Source: DASSKF01 sp035690725 (GTDB lineage Bacteria; Actinomycetota; Actinomycetes; Actinomycetales; Dermatophilaceae). From it: a DNA stretch of 16,364 bases. The notes under the pieces were generated by a model. The model made no database searches and was not told the DNA's origin. It saw only the letters and a list, made by a program, of their open reading frames with translations. Location of the stretch: NCBI GenBank assembly GCA_035690725.1, contig DASSKF010000091.1, positions 1-16,364 of the forward strand, read 5' to 3'. Below are positions 13,683 through 16,364 of this stretch, piece after piece (positions within the stretch are counted from its first letter, which is position 1; every line of letters begins with the position of its first letter). Both the position numbers and the translations under genes were made by a program.

Positions 13683-14861
13683 GTGCCCCTCGAGCCGGGA
13701 TCGCTCGGAACGCCCCTCGACGGTGTCGTGGTGGCCGACTTCAGCCGCGTGCTGGCCGGACCGCTGGCCACCATGACCCTCGGCGACCTCGGAGCTCGGG
13801 TGGTCAAGGTCGAGCGGCCGGGAACCGGTGATGACACCCGGCAGTGGGGCCCGCCCTTCTCCGCCCACGGCGCGACCTACTTCGAGGGCGTCAACCGCGG
13901 CAAGCAGTCGATCGCGCTGGACCTGTCGACGGAGGAGGACCGCGCCACCGCCTTCGAGATCGCCTCCCGCGCCGACGTGGTGATCGAGAACTTCCGCCCC
14001 GGCACCATGGAGGGCCTCGGGCTCGGTTACGAGCGCGTCAGCGAGGTCAACCCCCGGGTGCTCTACTGCTCGATCAGCGGCTTCGGCAGCGGCGCGGGGC
14101 GCGAGCTGCTCGGCTACGACTTCATCGTCCAGGCGGTCGGCGGCCTGATGAGCATCACCGGGGAGCCGGACGGTGACCCGCTCAAGGTGGGGGTCGCGCT
14201 GGTGGACGTGCTCACCGGCAAGGACGCCGTCACCGGCATCCTCGCCGGCCTGCTGGCCCGTGAGCGGACAGGGCGGGGCGACCACCTCGAGGTGACCCTG
14301 CTGACCAGCCTGCTCGCAGGCCTCGTCAACCAGGGGCAGGCGAGCCTGGAGACGGGCCGGCCCGGCCGGCCGATGGGCAACCAGCACCCGAGCATCGCCC
14401 CTTACGAGACGCTGCACTGCCGGGACGGGCTGATCGCCGTCGCCTGCGGCAACGACGGCCAGTTCGCGCGGTTCGCGGAGGTGCTCGGCGCCCCCCAGCT
14501 CGCCGGGCGGCCGGAGTTCGCCTCGAACGCCGAGCGTGTCCACCACCGCGGCCAGCTCGTCGCCGAGCTGGAGCGCCGGCTGTCCGCAGAGCCCGCCGAC
14601 ACGTGGGTCGACCGGCTGCGCGAGGCGCAGGTGCCGGCGGGCAGGGTGAACACGATCCCGGAGGCGGCCCAGCTCGCCCACAGCCTCGGCCTCGACCCGA
14701 CCGTCGGCGTGGGGGAGGGCTGGACGCCCCAGTTCCGCCACCCCGTCGCCTGGCAGCACTACCGGACGGCGCAGCCGACGCCACCGCCCGGAGTGGGCGC
14801 CGACACCGACGCGGTGCTCCGCTGGCTGCAGGAGCCCCCCGAGAAGAGGAGACCGACATGA
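13683..14861 (+). CDS. CaiB/BaiF class III CoA-transferase
   Basis: The 392-residue product starts with the family hallmark GVVVADFSRVLAGPLATMTL followed by GDLGARVVKVERPGTGDDTR. It also contains FEGVNRGKQSIALDL, VVIENFRPGTMEGLGLGYE, and the probable catalytic aspartate Asp175 in ALVDVLTGKDA, which forms the acyl-aspartyl anhydride. These enzymes move CoA between carboxylic acids such as oxalate, carnitine or benzylsuccinate. The GTG at 13683 has AAGGAG 7 nt upstream. Its stop overlaps the ATG of the next gene (ATGA), so the dehalogenase-like hydrolase is coupled to it. The acid substrate is unknown; the partners suggest breakdown of an unusual amino or halogenated/hydroxy acid. Confidence 0.95.
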   Translation: MPLEPGSLGTPLDGVVVADFSRVLAGPLATMTLGDLGARVVKVERPGTGDDTRQWGPPFSAHGATYFEGVNRGKQSIALDLSTEEDRATAFEIASRADVVIENFRPGTMEGLGLGYERVSEVNPRVLYCSISGFGSGAGRELLGYDFIVQAVGGLMSITGEPDGDPLKVGVALVDVLTGKDAVTGILAGLLARERTGRGDHLEVTLLTSLLAGLVNQGQASLETGRPGRPMGNQHPSIAPYETLHCRDGLIAVACGNDGQFARFAEVLGAPQLAGRPEFASNAERVHHRGQLVAELERRLSAEPADTWVDRLREAQVPAGRVNTIPEAAQLAHSLGLDPTVGVGEGWTPQFRHPVAWQHYRTAQPTPPPGVGADTDAVLRWLQEPPEKRRPT

Positions 14862-15526
14862 GCAGACCGTCCGTGGTCGTGTTCGACGTGAACGAGACGC
14901 TGTCCGACATGAGGCCGATGGCCGAGCGGTTCATCCACGTGGGGGCACCGGCCGAGCTCGCCACCGTCTGGTTCGGCACGGTGCTGCGCGACGGATTCGC
15001 CCTGACCGCTGCCGGGACGCGGGAGGACTTCGCGACCCTGGCCCGTGGTGCCCTGCGCCAGCTCCTGGCCGGCCGGGAGCTCAACCGTGGCACGGACGAG
15101 GCGATCCAGCACGTGCTGGACGGGTTCGCCGCGCTGCGGGTGCACCCCGACGTCCCCGAGGGGGTGCGCCGGTTGCACGACGCCGGACTGCGGTTGGTCA
15201 CCCTCAGCAACGGGTCCACCCGGGTCGCCGACGGGCTGCTGTCCGGTGCCGGGCTGCGGGACCGGTTCGAGCGCCTCATGTCGGTCGAGGACGCCGAGCT
15301 GTGGAAGCCCTCGCACGCCGCCTACGGGTATGCCGCCCGCACCCTCGACGTGGAGCTGCGCGACATGGTGCTGGTCGCGGTGCACCCGTGGGACATCGAC
15401 GGAGCCGGCCGCGCCGGCATGCAGACGGCGTGGCTGGACCGTGAGCACACGGCATACCCCGAGTACTTCCGGGGCGCCACGCACGTGGTCCACGAGCTCG
15501 GGGAGCTGGCCGACCGGCTCGGCTGA
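14858..15526 (+). CDS. haloacid dehalogenase type II family hydrolase
   Basis: The 222-residue product has the HAD motifs: nucleophile Asp10 in VVFDVNETL, motif II Ser117-Asn118 in VTLSNGS, motif III Lys150 in LWKPSHAAYGYAA, and motif IV Asp179 in VAVHPWDIDGAGRAGM. This pattern is that of L-2-haloacid-dehalogenase-like proteins. Position 12 is Asn where characterised L-DEX enzymes have Tyr, so true dehalogenase activity is not assured and another HAD hydrolysis is possible. The ATG at 14858 has GAGGAG 6 nt upstream and overlaps the stop of the CoA-transferase by 4 nt. It is the last gene of the operon; the 90-nt spacer after it holds no clear terminator. Confidence 0.92.
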   Translation: MSRPSVVVFDVNETLSDMRPMAERFIHVGAPAELATVWFGTVLRDGFALTAAGTREDFATLARGALRQLLAGRELNRGTDEAIQHVLDGFAALRVHPDVPEGVRRLHDAGLRLVTLSNGSTRVADGLLSGAGLRDRFERLMSVEDAELWKPSHAAYGYAARTLDVELRDMVLVAVHPWDIDGAGRAGMQTAWLDREHTAYPEYFRGATHVVHELGELADRLG

Positions 15527-15580
15527 ACGCCGCCGCGTCGCTCTCGGCCCACCGGCATCCCACCGCGCGGCGAAAGTCGG

Positions 15581-15609
15581 TTGAGGGCCACGTGTCCCGA
15601 GTCTAGTTT
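15581..15609 (+). promoter_or_regulatory. promoter of the ABM-like gene (leaderless)
   Basis: TTGAGG at 15581-15586 and TAGTTT at 15604-15609 are spaced by 17 bp, the best sigma-70-type promoter in the window. The -10 box ends 7 nt before the ATG at 15617, so the mRNA should begin at or near the start codon. This shows that an in-frame TTG at 15581 is a -35 element and not a start codon. Confidence 0.65.
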
Positions 15610-15616
15610 TGCGTCG

Positions 15617-15925
15617 ATGAACCCGGAGGAAGCAGCTGCGTATGACCGGGTTCTCGACACGGACGTCGCCCCCGGCATCGTCCGGCGTGGTCTGGGCGGA
15701 CTGGAGCGGTTCGAGATGTGGACCAGGCTGGGCTCCGAAGCCCAGGCAGAGCGGGAGTTCTTGACTGCCATGTGTTTCCGCGACCTCGATGCCGTGGCCG
15801 AGTTCACCGGTGGCGACCCGCACGGCTCGGTCGTGCCGCCACAGGCCCGAGCGACCCTGAGCCGATTCGACGAGCACTCGCGCCACCACGAGCCGCGACG
15901 CCGCCACCTGCCGCCTGTCTCCTGA
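15617..15925 (+). CDS. ABM-like (antibiotic biosynthesis monooxygenase-type) dimeric alpha/beta-barrel protein
   Basis: The 102-residue product reads MNPEEAAAYDRVLDTDVAPG, then GGLERFEMWTRLGSEAQAER, then FLTAMCFRDLDAVAEFTGGD, ending SVVPPQARATLSRFDEHSRHHE. This order (AAAYDRYL... pre-helix, strand with an aromatic Trp-Asp-like segment, DLDAVAEF helix, VVPP-ARA-LSRFDE end) is typical of small ABM/DUF-type stress-responsive barrels. Catalytic function is not shown; many such proteins are of unknown role. It lacks the first strand usual at the N-terminus, and a longer form from 15581 does not supply one, so it may be slightly short. The ATG at 15617 is set by the promoter. It converges on the thioesterase with only 25 nt between them. 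Confidence 0.7.
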   Translation: MNPEEAAAYDRVLDTDVAPGIVRRGLGGLERFEMWTRLGSEAQAEREFLTAMCFRDLDAVAEFTGGDPHGSVVPPQARATLSRFDEHSRHHEPRRRHLPPVS

Positions 15926-15950
15926 GCAGGCCGAGCAGCAGCGAGCGCGG

Positions 15951-16364
15951 TCAGGGAGCGTGCGAGGTGACCGTCGCATAGCTGCAGATCTTGCCCGCGG
16001 GGTTGCGGCTGACCACCTGGGCGACGGCCAGGCTGCGGCCGCGGTGGACCGTGCGGGCCGCGAAGGTGACCTCGCCCTCGAGGGGCCCGGGGCGGACATA
16101 CGTGATGTGGACCGCGGAGGTGCGCAGGCCGCCCTCCTCGGGCCGCACCGCGTCGTGGCCGGCGACCTCGGTGGCACACAGCATGATCCCGCCGTGCAGC
16201 TGTTCCACGGTGCCCACCTCGCGCAGCGGGACCGCTGGTGCGTCCCGCCCGGGACGTCCCAGGGCCGCCGGCGTGCCCGGGATGAACCGCAGCCGCTGGC
16301 TGCACAGGGCGATGCTGCGGCCCCGTTCGTCGAAGACCCGGCCCTCCGACAGGCCGCTGCCCGG
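15951..16364 (-). CDS. hotdog-fold acyl-CoA thioesterase, C-terminal part
   Basis: The gene runs off the right edge; 137 codons and the stop are present. The visible part begins SGLSEGRVFDERGRSIALCS followed by QRLRFIPGT, which ends a first hotdog-like segment. The second segment, TVEQLHGGIMLCATEVAGHD then SAVHITYVRPGPLEGEVTF, is the PaaI/hotdog thioesterase signature with HGG at the active-site helix. Such proteins hydrolyse acyl-CoA or related thioesters in the cytoplasm. A GTG within the gene at 16217 could be mistaken for a start, but homology-like sequence continues upstream in frame to the edge. Substrate is unknown. Confidence 0.85.
   Translation of the reverse strand, partial: PGSGLSEGRVFDERGRSIALCSQRLRFIPGTPAALGRPGRDAPAVPLREVGTVEQLHGGIMLCATEVAGHDAVRPEEGGLRTSAVHITYVRPGPLEGEVTFAARTVHRGRSLAVAQVVSRNPAGKICSYATVTSHAP

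Noticed and set aside
11499..14759. A 1086-codon open frame on the minus strand
   Set aside because: Only its last 183 codons (DinB-like) resemble a protein family. The rest is Arg/Gly/Ala/Asp-rich antisense of the decarboxylase and CoA-transferase genes, as is common at this G+C.
15581..15616. TTG at 15581 as start of the ABM-like gene
   Set aside because: It coincides with a -35 box that is ideally spaced from TAGTTT; the ATG at 15617 lies at the expected transcription start.
14759..16177. A 472-codon minus-strand open frame opposite the HAD and ABM-like genes
   Set aside because: Antisense shadow; no recognisable domain, while both plus-strand genes have clear motifs.
15951..16217. Thioesterase starting at the GTG at 16217
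   Set aside because: The same frame stays open with thioesterase-like sequence to the window edge and there is no ribosome site, so the gene is partial and not short.
1..16364. Mobile element, prophage, CRISPR array, tRNA or rRNA
   Set aside because: No transposase, integrase, phage gene, regularly spaced repeats, cloverleaf or rRNA-like sequence was seen. Terminal repeats and target duplications were not evident around the permease remnant.
1..16364. An LPXTG-type sortase substrate
   Set aside because: None of the exported proteins (SurA-like lipoprotein, S53 peptidase) ends in a sorting motif, hydrophobic helix and basic tail.

Overview
The window is very GC-rich (estimated by eye at 70-73% G+C), with GTG and TTG starts, several leaderless-type promoters, a class F sortase and an S53 peptidase. 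This fits a high-GC actinobacterium, probably in Micrococcales near Intrasporangiaceae; the family-level placement is inference. No tRNA, rRNA, CRISPR array, transposase or phage gene was seen.

Region 1 (1-6552, minus strand). The 5' end of an ABC-transporter ATPase gene (1-116) enters from the left edge. The main feature is a tightly packed lipid-modification operon read right to left: FAD-dependent amine-oxidase-like oxidoreductase, DUF1365 protein, two different cyclopropane-fatty-acid-synthase-type SAM methyltransferases, DUF1295 membrane reductase, then a class F sortase. Five junctions are overlaps or a 7-nt gap. From memory, the order FAD oxidoreductase-DUF1365-CFA-type methyltransferase-small membrane protein matches Mycobacterium tuberculosis Rv0449c-Rv0446c (ufaA1 = Rv0447c), next to sigK/rskA. 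Here the methyltransferase is doubled and a sortase sits where sigK would be. The likely job is making methyl-branched, cyclopropane or furan-type fatty acids on membrane phospholipids.

Region 2 (6553-8450, plus strand). Divergent from the lipid operon are a YrhK-domain protein and a pyridine-nucleotide-disulfide oxidoreductase (MerA/RclA-like). The oxidoreductase is split by a one-base frameshift near 7690-7712. The 119-bp divergent spacer holds an 8-bp inverted repeat and a run of eight C. The oxidoreductase ends at a hairpin shared with the convergent lipoprotein gene.

Region 3 (8448-12063, minus strand). A SurA-N-like lipoprotein, a secreted S53 serine-carboxyl peptidase with its propeptide, and a DinB-like metal-binding protein, with strong inverted repeats between them. 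Next to dinB is a frameshifted tail that looks like the C-terminus of an ABC-2 permease.

Region 4 (12237-15526, plus strand). A PLP-dependent decarboxylase, a CaiB/BaiF class III CoA-transferase and a type II haloacid-dehalogenase-like hydrolase form a likely catabolic operon; the last two overlap by 4 nt.

Region 5 (15581-16364). A small ABM-like protein with a clear leaderless promoter converges on the C-terminal part of a hotdog-fold acyl-CoA thioesterase that runs off the right edge. No gene-free stretch exceeds 300 bases. The best candidate for an under-described system is the lipid operon with two unlike methyltransferases and a coupled sortase.
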